The notes: generated from the sequence alone by a model not told the origin. A stretch of 64,000 nucleotides of DNA from Streptomyces sp. JJ38 (GCF_019303475.1 NZ_JABLSI010000018.1:62001-126000); one strand, 5' to 3'. Counted from the first letter of the stretch, positions 1 through 8,795 are shown. Made by a program: numbers and translations.

Positions 1-757
1 ACTCCGGCCCGGGGACGATCAGCACCGTGTCGTTGCCCCGCTGCGTGCCGAGCAGCTCGCCGTCCACCTCCGTACCGGAGACGGGGAGCCGGATGCCGGG
101 CCGGACGAGGACGCAGGCCAGGGTGCGGGGGAGCGGCCAGCGGGCCCGCTCCGCCAACGGCTCCAGCGCCGGGTGCCCCTCCCCGCGCGGCTGTTCCAGG
201 AGCGCCCCCGTCAGGGCCCGGCGAGCCCGCCTGATCTCACCCTCGGAGCGCATCTGCGCGGCGAGGAACCCGGCCACGCACTCGTTGGCCAGCGTGTTGA
301 TGTGGATCAGCACCGCCTCGTGCAGCGGCACGACCAGCTCCGGTGGCAGCGACGCCTCCTGCACGATCTCGGCGTACCGCCTGCTGCCGACGCGCGCGCC
401 CACGCGGAACGCGGCCTGCAGGCCGTCGGTGGTGCGGCCGCCCAGGTACTCGATGCGGCCCAGTTGCCGGAAGTGCTGGATGTGGTGGTCCTGCGGCCCG
501 TCGGGGTCCTCCACCAGCTCCGCGAACTGCCGCAGGGCCCGCCGGATCGACTCGGTGAGGTCCCGGCCGACGGCGGAGTCCAGCGGGCGCCGGTAGGCGG
601 GCACCTCGGTGCGGATCGCCTCGATCATGTCCCGGACGATCTCCTCCATCCGGTGCCGGATCAGCGGGGCCAGCGACGGGTGCAGCTCGTGCCAGGGCTG
701 CCGCGAGAATCGCGCGGCCGGTGACGACGTCATCCCAGAAGCCCCCTCGTCCGACAT
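1..757 (-). CDS. PucR/CdaR-like transcriptional regulator, N-terminal part (cut by window edge)
   Basis: This frame is open from an ATG at 757 to the left edge, about 252 residues, with the stop and presumably the C-terminal helix-turn-helix outside the window. The visible part is helical: an N-terminal stretch (HELHPSLAPLIRHRMEEIV) is followed by a helical region ending in INTLANECVAGFLAAQMRSE. This is the arrangement of the sensory half of Streptomyces PucR/CdaR-type regulators, where a helical N-domain and a GGDEF-like middle domain precede a PucR HTH. A second ATG at 733 would shorten it by 8 codons. It is transcribed divergently from the lipase at 1005. Its ligand and targets cannot be read from the sequence, and the assignment rests on N-terminal resemblance only. 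Confidence 0.6.
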   Translation of the reverse strand, partial: MSDEGASGMTSSPAARFSRQPWHELHPSLAPLIRHRMEEIVRDMIEAIRTEVPAYRRPLDSAVGRDLTESIRRALRQFAELVEDPDGPQDHHIQHFRQLGRIEYLGGRTTDGLQAAFRVGARVGSRRYAEIVQEASLPPELVVPLHEAVLIHINTLANECVAGFLAAQMRSEGEIRRARRALTGALLEQPRGEGHPALEPLAERARWPLPRTLACVLVRPGIRLPVSGTEVDGELLGTQRGNDTVLIVPGPE

Positions 758-1004
758 CAGGCGCACGGCCCGGCCCCGCCCGCGGGGAAATGGGCTGCAC
801 CGGGTGAGACCGCGTCCGCAAAAGCTGTCAGGCCCGTGACACTTCTGCCGTCCGGGCGGCCCGCTCCCTGGTTCGTCCCGCGCATACGACGCCAGTGTGA
901 GTCCGAGGTTACGTGCCGGTAGCTTCCGTGTCTCCGTTCGATGCCCCACATTTCGCGGAGCGCCGCCGGCTTCCTGTCCGAGCACGGCAAAGGAGACAAC
1001 CCCC

Positions 1005-2024
1005 ATGCGCACCTCCAGAAACCGGCGCTCCGCGCGTCTGCCCCGTATCGCCTCCGCGCTGACCGGCCTCGCCGTGGCCGTGGGGCTCGGCGTGACCGCC
1101 GTCCCGGCGGCCCAGGGCGCACCGGAGAGCGGTGACACCGCGTCGAGCACGACGGCCGCCACGGCGTCCACCCCCGAGTCCACGTCCTCGTCCACGCCCT
1201 CGTCCACGACGGACGGGCCCGTCGGCCCGCCCCAGGACGACTTCATGTCCGCCTTCGGCTACGGGCTGCTCCACCCCGACGCCGTCCCCACCGGCGCCAA
1301 CGACTGGAACTGCGAGCCCAGCGCCGCCCACCCGCGCCCCGTCGTCCTCGTCCACGGCACCTTCGAGAACCGCTACGCCAACTGGGCCGGGCTCTCGCCC
1401 CAGCTCAAGGACGCCGGGTACTGCGTCTACGCCCTCAACTACGGCGGCAGCGCCGGCAGTCTGCGGGGCCTGGCCGACATGCGCGACTCCGCTCGCGAAC
1501 TCGCCGACTTCGTCGACCGCGTCAAGACCGCCAGCGGCGCCGACAAGGTCGACCTCGTCGGCCACTCGCAGGGCGGCGTGATGCCCCGCTACTACATCAA
1601 CGAGCTCGGCGGCGCTGCCCACGTCGAGAACCTCGTCGCCACGACCCCGACCAGCCACGGCACGACGCTGTGGGGCTTCGCCGTCCTGGCCAAGCTCTTC
1701 CCCGGCGGCGAGGAACTCGTCGGCACCACCTGCGAGGCGTGCAGCCAGCAGATCATCGGCTCCGACTTCCTCAAGGAGCTCAACGCCGACGGCGGCACCC
1801 ACCCCGACGTCGACTACACGGTGATCGTCACCACCTATGACTGGGTCGTCACCCCGTACACCCTCGGCTACCTCGCCCCCGCCCCCAACGTCACCAACGA
1901 GAGTCTCCAGCGCCACTGCCTCAACAACACCGCCGAGCACCTCGGCGTCTCCTACGACGACACCGCCAACGCGCTCGTCATGGGTGCCCTCGACCCCGCG
2001 GGCGCCCAGCGCCCCGCCTGCTGA
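1005..2024 (+). CDS. Secreted alpha/beta-hydrolase lipase (class 2-like)
   Basis: 339 residues. The ATG at 1005 lies just after an AAGGAGA ribosome site and opens a Sec signal peptide: basic RRSARLPR, hydrophobic core, AQG-A cleavage near residue 36. A Ser/Thr-rich low-complexity linker (TSSSTPSSTTD) comes next, then the hydrolase. VLVHGTF forms the oxyanion loop and GHSQGG the nucleophile elbow, with Ser near residue 188. A late His (EHLGVSYDD) fits the end of the triad. Paired cysteines suggest an extracellular, disulfide-stabilised enzyme that cleaves esters or triacylglycerols. The lipase at 20731-21687 is a paralogue sharing HGTF/PGTF, GHSQGG and DYTVI.T.YD.VVTPY. The substrate is unknown. 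Confidence 0.9.
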   Translation: MRTSRNRRSARLPRIASALTGLAVAVGLGVTAVPAAQGAPESGDTASSTTAATASTPESTSSSTPSSTTDGPVGPPQDDFMSAFGYGLLHPDAVPTGANDWNCEPSAAHPRPVVLVHGTFENRYANWAGLSPQLKDAGYCVYALNYGGSAGSLRGLADMRDSARELADFVDRVKTASGADKVDLVGHSQGGVMPRYYINELGGAAHVENLVATTPTSHGTTLWGFAVLAKLFPGGEELVGTTCEACSQQIIGSDFLKELNADGGTHPDVDYTVIVTTYDWVVTPYTLGYLAPAPNVTNESLQRHCLNNTAEHLGVSYDDTANALVMGALDPAGAQRPAC

Positions 2025-2099
2025 CAGGCGGTCAGGCGGCTGCGACGACGGTGCGGCCCGCTCCGGGACCGGGGCCGCGCCGTCGCGAGGGGCTCGGCG

Positions 2100-2903
2100 T
2101 CAGTCCGGCGCCGGGCCCGTCGGCTGCTCCGTCGACGGTGACGGGGACTTCGCCGCGGAGGCCGTGGCCGACCGCGTGGGCCGGCCGGCGATGGCGTTGT
2201 ACACGCGGACGCGCAGTGTGCGGCGCCAGCCGCCGCGCCGCTCGCGCACTTGAGCCCGGTGCGCCTTGTGCGAGCCGGGACGGTAGAAGCGGCGCGCCCA
2301 GGGCGAGGCGGGGTGGGCCAGCCGCACCGCGCCGATCAGCGCGAACACCGGCACCATGATCCCCACCAGCCCGGTGAACACCTTGCCCTTCACCAGCGTG
2401 ACGACGGCGAGCGAGCCGTTGGCGAGGATCACGAACACTCCCGACCAGCCGCTGCCGCCCTCCTCCCCGAGCCCGAACGGGGTGAGCCCGACGAGCAGCA
2501 GTCCGCAGGCCGCCACCCCGAGCACCACGGCGTCCACGGAGAGCCGGCCCTGCTCCTGCCAGTAGACGTCCTGCAGATGCAGGATGAGCGCGAACTCGTC
2601 CAGCACCAGCGCCGTCCCGACACCGAAGAGCGTGGCGAGGATCTCCGCCCAGGGCCGGTCGTCGCCCACCGGGGCGGACAGCCCGAGCCCCGCGACGATC
2701 ATGAAGACGACGCCGAAGACCACGTGGTGGATGTGCATCCCGCCGGGCTCGACGTTCTTCGGCCACCACCGCACATCCGCCCGGATCAGCCGCACGCTGA
2801 CCCGGATGAACAGGAACGCGACGAGCAGCCCCAGGAAGGCGCAGAGCAGCGGCTGCTTCCCGGTGTCGAGGATCTCCCGCTGGTACCAGTCCGCGAACGA
2901 CAT
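2100..2903 (-). CDS. Multi-pass membrane protein of unknown function
   Basis: 267 residues starting at ATG 2903 (MSFADWYQREILDT). It has about five or six hydrophobic segments, including LLCAFLGLLVAFLFIRVSV, HHVVFGVVFMIVAGLGL, ILATLFGVGTALVLDEFAL and VGIMVPVFALIGAV, then a basic cytosolic tail of about 60 residues. The conserved-looking GGMHIHHVVFG motif contains adjacent histidines at a membrane face that might bind metal. I recognise no family with a known function. It lies convergent to the lipase (75 bp between stops) and 74 bp downstream of the regulator at 2978, so it could be transcribed with it. Confidence 0.8.
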   Translation of the reverse strand: MSFADWYQREILDTGKQPLLCAFLGLLVAFLFIRVSVRLIRADVRWWPKNVEPGGMHIHHVVFGVVFMIVAGLGLSAPVGDDRPWAEILATLFGVGTALVLDEFALILHLQDVYWQEQGRLSVDAVVLGVAACGLLLVGLTPFGLGEEGGSGWSGVFVILANGSLAVVTLVKGKVFTGLVGIMVPVFALIGAVRLAHPASPWARRFYRPGSHKAHRAQVRERRGGWRRTLRVRVYNAIAGRPTRSATASAAKSPSPSTEQPTGPAPD

Positions 2904-2977
2904 GACCGCATCCTGGCAGCGCGCAGCCCCCGTACCGGGGAGCCCGCACCGTGGGGTCGCCGGTTCAGCGCGACCGG

Positions 2978-3964
2978 TCAGAGCCAGCCGTGGCGCTGTG
3001 CCTGGAGTGCCATCTGGAAGCGGCTCCGGGCGCCCAGCCGGGCCATCAGGACCTCCATGCGGCGGAACAGCGTGCGGCGGCTGACTCCGAGTTCGCGTGC
3101 GATGACCTCGTCGCGCGCCCCGCCCGCGAGCAGCCACAGCAGCCGGCGGTCGGCGGGCAGCAGCCCGCCCGGCCGGGGAACGGCGCGCCCGTGGAAGGGC
3201 AGCGCGCTCTGCCAGGACTGCTCGAACAGCGCCACCAGCGCGGAGAGCAGCCCGCACGGCTGCACGATCAGCAGCGTGTTGTGGACGTCGGCCTCCTTGA
3301 TCGACAAGGACACCAGCGCGTACGCGTCGTCGATGATCAGCAGCTTGACCGGTACCGACGGCAGCACCCTGGCCTGCTCCCCGGCCTCGATGCACGGCTC
3401 GATGGCCTCTTCCAGGTTCCCCGGGAGCTCGATCGACGCCTGCGAGTACACGACGCGCTGCTTCACCCCGCGGGCCAGGGTGGCCAGCGCGTCCTCGGTG
3501 GCCCCGGAGAGGGGGAAGTACGGCGGGGAGTCGAACTGCCGGATCTGCTCGCGGGCGCTGGCCCACGCCTGGCGCAGCCGCGGTCCGACGGCCTCCCCGG
3601 TGACGACCTCGACGAGGTTGTCGTTGTACGCGGCGAGCCGCTGCCGCCGGAACGACTCGAACGCGCCGCCGACGGTCAGCCGCGACGCGTCGACCTCGGC
3701 CGCCCGGTGCCGCCCGAGGACCTCCAGGCCCGCGGCGGGCGGGATCGGCGCCACCACGTCCCGGTCGTCGGCGGCCGGACTCGCCAGGCCGACGGCGACC
3801 AGCTCGGCGTAGGCCGACGTGAGCTCCGGGCCCGTCAGCCCGGCGGCGGCCCCGATCTCGCTCAGCGCAGCGGGCGCCAGCTCCAACAGCACCGGATAGA
3901 CCCGCGCCGCGGCGTGCCCGATCCCCAGCAGCCCCAGGGCCTCTGTGAGCCTCGCGTTCGTCAT
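2978..3964 (-). CDS. Transcriptional regulator, TrmB-like N-terminus and LuxR-type C-terminal HTH
   Basis: 328 residues from ATG 3964; an in-frame ATG at 3973 would add MRR, and neither start has a strong ribosome site. The N-terminus (LTEALGLLGIGHAAARVYPVLLELAPAALSEI) is a TrmB-style winged helix. The middle resembles the phospholipase-D-like ligand domain of that group, and the C-terminus (LLWLLAGGARDEVIARELGVSRRTLFRRMEVLMARLGA) is a LuxR/GerE-type HTH. Streptomyces genomes carry many of these orphan regulators. It is divergent from the M24 peptidase at 4199 with about 235 bp between the starts, so regulation of that gene or of itself is plausible but not shown. Confidence 0.85.
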   Translation of the reverse strand: MTNARLTEALGLLGIGHAAARVYPVLLELAPAALSEIGAAAGLTGPELTSAYAELVAVGLASPAADDRDVVAPIPPAAGLEVLGRHRAAEVDASRLTVGGAFESFRRQRLAAYNDNLVEVVTGEAVGPRLRQAWASAREQIRQFDSPPYFPLSGATEDALATLARGVKQRVVYSQASIELPGNLEEAIEPCIEAGEQARVLPSVPVKLLIIDDAYALVSLSIKEADVHNTLLIVQPCGLLSALVALFEQSWQSALPFHGRAVPRPGGLLPADRRLLWLLAGGARDEVIARELGVSRRTLFRRMEVLMARLGARSRFQMALQAQRHGWL

Positions 3965-4090
3965 GCGCCGCATTATCGGGCGTTCCGGCCCGGCCCGGAC
4001 GGTTCGGGTGGGGCTCGTGATGGCGGATCTGTGCCGGTGGCGGATCCCGGACACCGGAAGTCTCGGTGCGGCGTACCGTTCGGGTCCGTC

Positions 4091-4128
4091 GCAGACCGCA
4101 GACCGCAGACCGCAGACCGCAGACCGCA
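4091..4128 (+). repeat. Heptanucleotide tandem repeat (gcagacc)x5 plus partial
   Basis: Five exact copies of gcagacc (4091-4125) followed by gca lie in the divergent promoter region, 71 bp before the peptidase start. A 7-bp unit changes length by slipped-strand pairing, so copy number could vary between isolates. Its position suggests an effect on promoter or leader spacing rather than on a reading frame. Confidence 0.9.
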
Positions 4129-4198
4129 GGCAGCGCATGCGTCCGGGCCGGGCCTGGCCGGCGGACGCGTGCGCTCGATCGAGAGAAGGGCACCCGAC

Positions 4199-5611
4199 AT
4201 GACCAAGGGCCGGAAGAACGGCCTCTACGGAGGCATCTCCGCCGAGCTGTCCGCCCTGATGCGGACGGGATGGGCCGACACCGAGCGGCGCGACCTGACG
4301 CTCAGCGAGCAGGCCCCCTACGCGGCCCGCCGCCGTGCCGCGCTCTCGGCGCGCTTCACCGGCGAGCGGCTCGTCATACCGTCCGGCAACCTCAAGGTCC
4401 GGTCGAACGACGACACGTACCCCTTCCGGCCCTACTCGGGCTACGTGCACATGACCGGCGACCAGGCCCGCGACGGCGCCCTCGTCCTGGAGCCCCGCTC
4501 CGACGGGGGCCACGACGCCTACTGTTACCAACTGCCCCGCGACGGCCGGGACAGCGACGAGTTCTGGACGGGTCCCACGGCCGAGCTGTGGATGGGACGC
4601 CGCCGCTCCCTCGCCGAGTCGGAGCGCGTACTGGGCCTGCCCTGCCGCGACGTGCGCACCGCGGCCGAGGACCTGGCGGCCGGACCGGCGGTCCGCACCC
4701 GCATCGTCCGCGGCCACGACCCCGCCCTGGAGGCCGCCGTCACGACCGACGAGGAGCGCGACGCCGAGCTGGAGGAGGCGCTCGACGACCTGCGCCTCGT
4801 CAAGGACGAGTGGGAGCTGGCGGAGATGCGCAAGGCGGTGGACTCCACCGTGCGCGGCTTCGTCGACGTCGTACGCGAGCTGTCGGCGGCCATCGCCTCG
4901 TCCGAGCGGTGGATCGAGGGCACCTTCTTCCGCCGCGCCCGGCTGGAGGGCAACGCCGTCGGCTACGGCACCATCTGTGCCGCGGGCGAGCACGCCACGA
5001 TCATGCACTGGACGGAGAACGACGGCCCCGTGCGCCCGGGCGACCTCCTCCTGCTCGACGCCGGGGTGGAGACGCGCACCCTCTACACCGCCGACGTCAC
5101 CCGCACCCTCCCGATCAGCGGAACGTTCACCCCGCTGCAACGCACGGTCTACGACGCGGTGTACGAGGCCCAGGAAGCCGGCATGGCGGCGGTCAAACCC
5201 GGCGCCCACTACCGCGACTTCCACGAGGCCGCCCAGCGCTCCCTGACGGCGAGGCTGGTCGAGTGGGGCTTCATCGACGGTCCCGTCGACCGCGCCTACG
5301 AGCTCGGCCTGCAACGCCGCTTCACCATGGCGGGCACCGGCCACATGCTCGGCCTCGACGTCCACGACTGCGCGCGGGCCCGCACCGAGGGGTACGTCGA
5401 CGCCCTGCTGGAGCCGGGCATGGTCCTCACCGTGGAGCCCGGCCTGTACGTCCAGCCGGACGACCTGACGGTGCCGAAGGAGTGGCGCGGCATCGGCGTC
5501 CGGATCGAGGACGACGTCGTCGTCACCGACAGCGGCCACGAGAACCTCTCGGCGGGCCTGCCGCGCTCGGCGGACGACGTCGAGGCGTGGATGGCCGAGT
5601 TCGCGGGCTGA
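4199..5611 (+). CDS. pepP: M24B aminopeptidase P (Xaa-Pro aminopeptidase)
   Basis: 470 residues; ATG 4199 follows GAGAGAAGGG. The N-terminal creatinase/AMP_N domain (residues about 50-180, with FTGERLVIPSGN and YPFRPYSGYVHMTG) precedes a pita-bread catalytic domain. The five metal ligands are visible: Asp in LLLLDAGVE, Asp in YTADVTR, His in GTGHMLGLDVHD, Glu in VEPGLYV and Glu in GVRIEDDV. These are the dimanganese ligands of aminopeptidase P, which removes N-terminal residues before proline and acts in the cytosol. The length matches the PepP family. It is divergent from a TrmB/LuxR-type regulator and is followed 16 bp later by the convergent toxin-antitoxin pair. Confidence 0.93.
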   Translation: MTKGRKNGLYGGISAELSALMRTGWADTERRDLTLSEQAPYAARRRAALSARFTGERLVIPSGNLKVRSNDDTYPFRPYSGYVHMTGDQARDGALVLEPRSDGGHDAYCYQLPRDGRDSDEFWTGPTAELWMGRRRSLAESERVLGLPCRDVRTAAEDLAAGPAVRTRIVRGHDPALEAAVTTDEERDAELEEALDDLRLVKDEWELAEMRKAVDSTVRGFVDVVRELSAAIASSERWIEGTFFRRARLEGNAVGYGTICAAGEHATIMHWTENDGPVRPGDLLLLDAGVETRTLYTADVTRTLPISGTFTPLQRTVYDAVYEAQEAGMAAVKPGAHYRDFHEAAQRSLTARLVEWGFIDGPVDRAYELGLQRRFTMAGTGHMLGLDVHDCARARTEGYVDALLEPGMVLTVEPGLYVQPDDLTVPKEWRGIGVRIEDDVVVTDSGHENLSAGLPRSADDVEAWMAEFAG

Positions 5612-5627
5612 CCCGGCTTGGCGACCG

Positions 5628-5891
5628 TCAGGCCTCGTAGATCGTGGACCGGTGCCCGACGTGGACTACCCAGATGGTGAGCTCGCCGTTGTCGATCGTG
5701 TAGATGATCCGATAGTCGCCGACTCGCAGGCGGCGGCGTTCGGGCTGCGACACGAGCGCGGTGGTGCTGAAACCGAGGGGGTCGCTTTCGAGCTCCGTGA
5801 GTTTCGCCAGGATGCGCAGAGCCATGGCCCGGGGGATCTTGCGGAGCTCGGCCTGAGCCTCAGGCCGGAAGACCGTGCGGTAGTCACTCAC
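5628..5891 (-). CDS. relE: RelE/ParE-superfamily toxin of a type II toxin-antitoxin pair
   Basis: 87 residues with a GTG start at 5891. The sequence RTVFRPEAQAELRKIP, then RRRLRVGDYRIIYTID and IWVVHVGHRSTIYE, is the compact RelE fold, including the Arg-Arg-Leu-Arg-Val-Gly-Asp-Tyr-Arg core and the C-terminal V.HR...Y signature. Members are ribosome-dependent mRNA endonucleases that stall translation when the antitoxin is lost. It overlaps the antitoxin stop by 8 bp (GTGAGTGA), so the two are translationally coupled. RelE rather than ParE (gyrase) activity is inferred from the HVGHR...Y ending. Confidence 0.92.
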   Translation of the reverse strand: MSDYRTVFRPEAQAELRKIPRAMALRILAKLTELESDPLGFSTTALVSQPERRRLRVGDYRIIYTIDNGELTIWVVHVGHRSTIYEA

Positions 5892-6150
5892 TGCGAGCCA
5901 GCGTCTCCCTCATCACTTCTTCGATGGGAACGCCCGCCACGCGGTTCGCCATGCGTTCGTCGATGATGCGGTTGATCTCGCGCTCTTCCCACTCCTGGTA
6001 CTTGCGGAGCGTGTCGATCGACACGACGGCTGCGACCTCCTTGCCCCGGCGGGTGATCACGGTCGGCACGTCATCTCGATCAGCCCGCTCCACGACCTCG
6101 GCAAGATGGGCCCGGACATCGCGGATGGACTCTATGGGCATCTCAGTCAT
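5884..6150 (-). CDS. Phd/YefM-family antitoxin
   Basis: 88 residues from ATG 6150 (MTEMPIESIRDVRAHLAEVV); ATG 6141 is an alternative. The N-terminal Phd/YefM fold (TVITRRGKEVAAVVSIDTLRKYQEWEER) dimerises and binds DNA. The C-terminal helix (IIDERMANRVAGVPIEEVM) wraps the toxin. Antitoxin first and toxin second with overlapping frames is the usual order, and conditional cooperativity at the promoter just upstream of 6150 is expected from the family. The pair is probably an accessory module, since both neighbours are unrelated. Confidence 0.92.
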   Translation of the reverse strand: MTEMPIESIRDVRAHLAEVVERADRDDVPTVITRRGKEVAAVVSIDTLRKYQEWEEREINRIIDERMANRVAGVPIEEVMRETLARSE

Positions 6151-6764
6151 GCCCTCAAAGTACCAGGTGTGCCATGTGTACACATGGGCTCTCATGTGTG
6201 GGGTACTCCCGCTTCGGCCAGGCAGATGGGGCGGGGGCCGGCGGGGGCCTGGTGCGGGGCACGGTAGACGCGGTGGCAGGTGGTGCAGCTCTGGAACGGG
6301 TCCGGGGGCGGCGGTGGCGGGGGAGCCGCCGGGAGCGACGGCGGGATGAGGGTGCCGAGGCGGTGGCCAGGAGGTCGGCGGCGGTGCGGTTGCGGCCGGG
6401 GTTGGCGGTGCGCGGCGCGGGCAGGGCAGGAGGCGGGACGCGGTCGGGCCGCACGGCGGGCGACGGCTCCGGTGGCCCGGCGATGTCGACGGACGCGAGC
6501 CGGGGCGCGGGTCCGGGCGCGGGCCGAGGTGCGTGCCCGGGTGCGTGCCCGGGCACGGGCCGAACCCGGAGCCGGGGCCCGGGGCGGGACACCGGCTCGG
6601 ACGCCGGCCGGGACCCGGCTTGGGCCGCGGGCCCGGGGCAGGGGCAGGGGGAAGACGCCGGGCGGCGTGCCGGTGCGCGGGGCGTCACCGGGGGGCGGGC
6701 CGGGCGGCGGGCCGGGGCGGTGGTGGCAGAGGGTGCGGGTGATGATCGTCTGGGTGAGCAGTGC
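6151..6764. other. 614-bp low-complexity G-rich spacer without a convincing gene
   Basis: The promoter of the toxin-antitoxin pair should lie near 6151-6200. Beyond it the top strand is very G-rich, with repeated gggcgcgggcc/gcgtgcccggg units around 6500-6560. Long frames are open in several registers only because stops are rare, and their products are Ala/Gly/Arg/Pro without domain structure. One minus-strand frame ending at 6192 encodes a short Cys-rich tail (SCTTCHRVYR) after a proline run. It could be a decayed gene, but I do not call it. Confidence 0.5.
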
Positions 6765-7208
6765 TCAGGAGGACGGTTCGCGCGCCATGAACACGTCCAC
6801 CGCGTCCTCGGTCTCGACGGTGAACCCGTGCCGTTCGTACAGCCGCCGGGCCGGACTGCCCTGGAGCACGTTCAACCTGACGCGGACGCCGTCGCCGTCG
6901 CACCGCTCCAGCAGTTGGCGCAGCACGGCCGTACCGACGCCGTGGCCCTGAAGGTGCGGGGCCAGGTAGAAGTGCTCCAGCCAGTGGGAGTCCTCGGCGG
7001 CTCGCAGGGCGACGCAGCCCGCGAACGCGCCGCCCACCTCGATCACCCAGGTGTGGGCGGGCTCGAAGCCGTCACGCAGCCGCTGCCGCACCCGGTGGGC
7101 GTCGTACCGCCCGAGCCGCTCCAGATCCGCCCGCAGGACCACGGCCCGCAGCTCCGCCACGGCCTCGACGTCCGAGTCCGCCGCCGGCCGGAGATCCCAG
7201 TCCGCCAT
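6765..7208 (-). CDS. GNAT-family N-acetyltransferase
   Basis: 147 residues from ATG 7208 (MADWDLRPAADSDVEAVAEL). The GNAT fold is clear: N-terminal LRPA..SDVEAVAELR, acetyl-CoA pyrophosphate-binding HLQGHGVGTAVLRQLLE (motif A, Q-x-x-G-x-G), then LNVLQGSPARRLYERHGFTVETED (motif B). EHFYLAP in beta-4 is typical of the family. The acceptor substrate cannot be deduced. It stands alone, with the ATPase at 7349 ending 140 bp upstream of it. Confidence 0.9.
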   Translation of the reverse strand: MADWDLRPAADSDVEAVAELRAVVLRADLERLGRYDAHRVRQRLRDGFEPAHTWVIEVGGAFAGCVALRAAEDSHWLEHFYLAPHLQGHGVGTAVLRQLLERCDGDGVRVRLNVLQGSPARRLYERHGFTVETEDAVDVFMAREPSS

Positions 7209-7348
7209 GATCGCCACACTACCGGCTGCGGTAACGGGTGGTGGGGGAGTGATCTTTCCGGGATGCCTCGTAGGAGGTGACGTCGCGTCGTGCCGGGGCG
7301 CGGCGCGCCGGGACGGGGCGCGCGGCGCCCCGGTGCGGGCGGTGCGCC

Positions 7349-7777
7349 TCAGGACGTCGGCAGCGCCAGCTCCGCCCAGACCGTCTTGCGCGGCGTCGGG
7401 CCCGTGCGCACGCCCCACCGGTCGGCGAGCACGGCCACCAGCAGCAGCCCGCGCCCGGTCTCGGCGAGCGGTGCCGTCGCCCCGCCGTTCGTGGCGGGCA
7501 TCCGCTCGGCGCGCGTGTCGGTGACCTCGATGCGCAGCGTCCCGTCCCTGACGGTCAGGCCGAGCCGGAAGTCCCGGCCGGGCACGCGCCCGTGCAGGAC
7601 GGCGTTGGCCGCCAGCTCCGCGACGACCTGCCCCGCCCGCTCGTCCGGGAAGCCCCAGGAGCCGAGCTGTGCGACGGTCAGCAGTCGCGCCAGGCGCGCC
7701 CCGCGCCGGGTGGGCGAGAGCAGCACCGTGAACTCGTGGGCCGCTGCCGGGTTTTCGGTGATGGTTTCTCCGTTCAC
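7349..7777 (-). CDS. RsbW-like serine kinase/anti-sigma ATPase (HATPase_c)
   Basis: 142 residues from ATG 7777. GHKL-type ATPase motifs are present: N-box ELAANAVLHG, G1 region VTDTRAER and G2 region GRGLLLVAVLADRWGV. Streptomyces carries dozens of such short RsbW-like proteins, many beside an XRE/DUF5753 regulator and a DUF397 protein as here. In that arrangement (whiJ- and abaA-like loci) they influence development and antibiotic production, by mechanisms still poorly known. It is divergent from the regulator at 7944 with 166 bp between starts, so a shared promoter region is likely. Confidence 0.88.
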   Translation of the reverse strand: MNGETITENPAAAHEFTVLLSPTRRGARLARLLTVAQLGSWGFPDERAGQVVAELAANAVLHGRVPGRDFRLGLTVRDGTLRIEVTDTRAERMPATNGGATAPLAETGRGLLLVAVLADRWGVRTGPTPRKTVWAELALPTS

Positions 7778-7943
7778 ATCACCCAGCGTGGTCAGTCGTG
7801 TCTACGCTGAGAAGTAACACAGCCCGCACGGTGCGTGCTGGTACGGCGCTGCCCGGCGCGCTGTCGGGGCGTTGTCCGGCCCGGTCCGGGTGACCGTCGC
7901 CCGCCCTGCGGCGTTGGCAACGGCACGACGGAGGTGACCGGTT

Positions 7944-8795
7944 GTGAGCGATGACGTGGGCCGCGACGACGGCCTGTTGGACGAGGGCCTGGAAGACGAG
8001 TCCGCCGCGGTGGGCCGCACGGTGGGCCGCCAGATCAAGCTGTGGCGCGAGGACGCGGGCCTCACTCAGGCCGAGCTGGGTCTGGAGCTGGGCTACAGCG
8101 AGGAGATGATCTCAGCCGTCGAACGCGGCCGACGCCTGCCCAAGCCGAGCATGCTGGAGCGTGCCGACGAGGTCCTCAACGCAGGCGGCAAGATCAAGGC
8201 GATGACCAAGGAGGTCGTCGAGGCCCGCTATCCCCGCAAGGTCCGTGACCTCGCCAAGCTGGAGCGCGAAGTCACGGAGATGGGGGTCTACGAGAACCAC
8301 AATCTCCACGGCCTGCTCCAGACGAAGTGGCATTCCCGTGCGCTGTTCGAGATGCGGCGCCCCATGCTCGACGAGGAGGTCATCGAGCGCAGCGTCGCCG
8401 CACGGCTTGCCCGTCAGGGGATCTTCGAGCAGCGCGGGGCGCCCATTTTCAGCTTCGTGCAGGAAGAGGTGACGCTCCGTCGTCCGCTCGGGGGCGTGGA
8501 GGCCCACCGCGAGCAGCTGCGGAGGATTCTGGAGCTGGGACGCCTCCGGAACGTCGAGATCCAGGTCATGCCGACGCGCCGCGAGGATCACGCCGGGATG
8601 GGCGGACCGCTCCAACTGCTGAGGTTGCGCAATGGCACGGCCCTGGGGCAGGTGGAGGTGCACGGCTACTCCCGCGCCATCTCGGAGCCAAGGGAGTTGC
8701 AGCGCTTGGAGATTCAGTATGGGATTATCCGAGCCCAAGCGCTCACGCCCCGGGAGTCGCTGGCGTTCATCGAGAAGATCCTGGGAGAGACATGA
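7944..8795 (+). CDS. XRE-family HTH regulator with DUF5753 (WhiJ-like)
   Basis: 283 residues with a GTG start at 7944. After an acidic N-terminus, an XRE helix-turn-helix spans about residues 25-80 (IKLWREDAGLTQAELGLELGYSEEMISAVERGRR). The rest is the DUF5753 ligand- or partner-binding domain (ENHNLHGLLQTKWHSRALFE, VMPTRREDHAGMGGPLQLL). Its stop overlaps the ATG of the DUF397 gene (ATGA), so both are translated together. Proteins of this type pair with DUF397 partners, and in WhiJ loci the HTH protein represses development until relieved by its partner. Confidence 0.93.
   Translation: MSDDVGRDDGLLDEGLEDESAAVGRTVGRQIKLWREDAGLTQAELGLELGYSEEMISAVERGRRLPKPSMLERADEVLNAGGKIKAMTKEVVEARYPRKVRDLAKLEREVTEMGVYENHNLHGLLQTKWHSRALFEMRRPMLDEEVIERSVAARLARQGIFEQRGAPIFSFVQEEVTLRRPLGGVEAHREQLRRILELGRLRNVEIQVMPTRREDHAGMGGPLQLLRLRNGTALGQVEVHGYSRAISEPRELQRLEIQYGIIRAQALTPRESLAFIEKILGET

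Noticed and set aside
4091..4128. CRISPR-like array
   Set aside because: The 7-bp units are contiguous with no spacers, so it is a microsatellite.
6174..7280. Plus-strand frame of 368 codons across the G-rich spacer and the GNAT gene
   Set aside because: The product is Gly/Arg/Ala low complexity, and its right part is antisense to a clear GNAT acetyltransferase.
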